Assembly (NCBI GenBank): GCA_013397455.1
Contig: VYZB01000381.1
Span: forward strand, 124,001 to 188,000
Length of the DNA: 64,000 nucleotides
Direction: 5' to 3'
DNA from: Crotophaga sulcirostris
Taxonomy: Eukaryota > Chordata > Aves > Cuculiformes > Crotophagidae
Shown here: positions 62,270-64,000 of the stretch, piece by piece
Layout of the letters: every line of letters starts with the position of its first letter
How positions within the stretch are numbered: position 1 is the first letter of the stretch
Notes under the pieces: model-generated
What the model was told of the DNA's origin: nothing
The model's database searches: none
What the model saw: only the letters and a program-made list of their open reading frames with translations
Made by a program: the position numbers and the translations under genes

Positions 62270-62689
62270 CATAATTCCATGTGGTTGTAAATGAGGCATT
62301 GAACCTTTCTTTAGAACGCTATCCTGAACTCAACAAAACCAGCAGCACTCAAGTCTCCTGTCTAGTAAAGGTTTCACAGTCTCAAGATATTTTTGGGAGC
62401 TGGAAGTTCTCTTTATGCTGTTCCAGTCTTTTTGAGTTGTGTGATGGTTTAGCAATGACGTTTCTTTTTAAATGCCAGCTATCTGAAAAGTGCATTTAAG
62501 TGATTTCAAGGAATTCTTTTTAACTTAGCAGTCTGGGAGATCAGCCCATCGGGTAGCAGAAGCGTAATTTCTAATGTGTTTATGTGCACAGAGTTAAGGT
62601 TAATACTTCACAAGAGTTCTCAGTTGTCTGCAGTAAGGAAAGGAAATGGCCTCTGTATTTGCTTTTCTAACTAAACTCTGTTTTTCTGA

Positions 62690-62890
62690 GTAGGAGTTTT
62701 AAAATCCATCGCAAATCAAGAATTTTCTCACTGTTGAGCGCCATGTAAGTCCAGGAAGATTAATGCAATCCATCGGATTAATTATCTGGTTCTTTGGATT
62801 AACAAATTTAGATAAAATCCAATTTCTTTGTTTAATTTTATTTGCATTCCAGGAATTTGCAATTCAGATTGAAGACTTAGACTGAGAAAC
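62690..62890. promoter_or_regulatory. candidate conserved element with paired GGATTA motifs
   Basis: Two GGATTA sites (62775-62780 and 62796-62801) lie 21 bp apart on the same strand, with further ATTTGCAT and TAAT cores. GGATTA is the core bound by OTX/CRX-type homeodomains. The regulatory role is an inference. Confidence 0.3.
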
Positions 62891-64000
62891 AGGAAATGTG
62901 GTCTTTATTTTAATCTTGTCATGCAATTTTACATTTTAAATTGCTAAGGAAATGCTAATTCTACTTTTGCATTTGCCATTGCCCTCTCTTTTTTTGTCAA
63001 ATACGCATAGGCTGGTATGCTAAATATGGTAGTTCTGCTGACCAAGAGGATGTGCTATACCTGTACCATTTTGAGTCAAGCAATGGTGCAGTTCAAAGTG
63101 CACACATTTAGGATCCTAATTTTTACATTTAATTATACCGAAAAATCATGAGTTCATTTTTATCAGAAGATTAATTTGTGTCAAGATCTAATTGGACTGA
63201 AACTGGAAGTAAATTACAATGCACAAATGGCTTGATATTTTTTATTAGTTATCTATCCAGACTGTTGAAGTTAGTTTTACTTTAAGCTCAAGAAAATATT
63301 TTTTTCTGAAATCTGATTCTAAAAAATCCATCTATACTTAGGAAAATTAACAGATTGTTGCTGTTTGTTCTGTCTTTTAGTATTTTAAACTAGCTCAATT
63401 CACACAGTCGTACTTTATTTTTCTTAATGTTTTGTAAAAGATAAATGAGCTTTCCTGGTTTTTCAGCTCCCAGTTGGTTTCCCAGCTTTCAGTGAACAAG
63501 TCTTTGAACTGAACTAGTTGAATAAACCAAAACATCTCCCTATACTGAGAAAAAAGGTTCCTGTAGTAAAAATTTCTTGTCTTAACAAGCCATGAATCTA
63601 GAAGTTTGGACAGTAAGGACAGGATTTAGTGTTAAATCCATATAAGAAATTAAAGAGCCAGCCAAGAACCTGTAGTGCTTTCTCTTTTCAAGCTGAATTT
63701 TAAACTAATTATTTTTAAAAAACAAAAGGCAACATGATTCTGCATTTCAGCTGCTCTAGTTCACGGTCCAATATAAGTTTAAACTGCTGATATTGGTAAC
63801 TTATACTATGTGTTCTGTGACAGCAGCAGTGGCTCTTGGCTAATGAAAGGAGGAAGTGCTGAGTAGGTTGCAAGTATACATATTACTCCGAAAACAGTAA
63901 AATTGTAATCTCTGTCCTACTATTTCTGGAAGGCAGGGGTTCATAATTTCATTATATTCTTTCTGCCTGGAGATGAGTGTGTTTTCCTCTAAGATATTTC

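Larger units (their letters stand above)
52110..64000. other. non-coding DNA upstream of VASH1, part 3
   Basis: No gene or young mobile element is recognised here. The longest open frame is about 120 codons, without homology that I know. Several blocks (listed separately) have enhancer-like composition. Confidence 0.5.

Noticed and set aside
33916..64000. Exons of ESRRB or another neighbouring gene
   Set aside because: No nuclear-receptor or other known coding match was found in any short frame. ESRRB is expected on this side but probably beyond the window.
1..64000. CRISPR arrays, operons, prophage or other bacterial-type systems
   Set aside because: The window is vertebrate nuclear DNA; the tandem repeats seen have few units and no spacers.

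Overview
The window is nuclear DNA of a bird. It holds small-intron vertebrate genes with GT-AG splice sites, many CR1 retrotransposon fragments with the avian 3' tail, and ERV-type LTRs. Coding matches are to vertebrate ANGEL1 and VASH1. The species cannot be fixed from sequence alone.

Layout. (1) 1-1425: a CR1 fragment on the minus strand, a GC-rich CpG-island stretch broken by an assembly gap (404-748), then a CR1 fragment on the plus strand. The first exon and promoter of ANGEL1 are probably in or beside the gap. (2) 2578-9407, plus strand: nine coding exons of ANGEL1, a CCR4-type EEP-domain protein that binds eIF4E, with a 3' UTR ending near 11.2 kb. (3) 11.2-17.3 kb: a spacer between convergent genes with no recognised gene or interspersed repeat. 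(4) 17.3-32.2 kb, minus strand: VASH1 (vasohibin-1, tubulin tyrosine carboxypeptidase), seven coding exons and a roughly 4 kb 3' UTR. Its N-terminal part of about 40 residues falls in the second gap (32164-32915), again in a CpG island. (5) 32.9-64 kb: non-coding DNA upstream of VASH1, with a solo LTR, a set of related CR1 copies, two older CR1 fragments, small tandem repeats, and several AT-rich, homeodomain-motif-rich blocks that look like conserved non-coding elements (inference only).

The convergent order ANGEL1 > < VASH1 matches human 14q24.3 as I know it, where VASH1 and ANGEL1 also face each other. The two genes are not known to share a pathway: ANGEL1 acts on RNA and the cap-binding complex, VASH1 on microtubules and angiogenesis. 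All exon joins listed preserve reading frame and canonical splice dinucleotides and were derived by hand. No previously undescribed gene system was found. The most notable items are the solo LTR with an exact 5-bp target-site duplication beside the VASH1 promoter, a related LTR inside a VASH1 intron in the sense direction, the loss of both first exons to GC-rich gaps, and the candidate conserved elements in the gene-free part.
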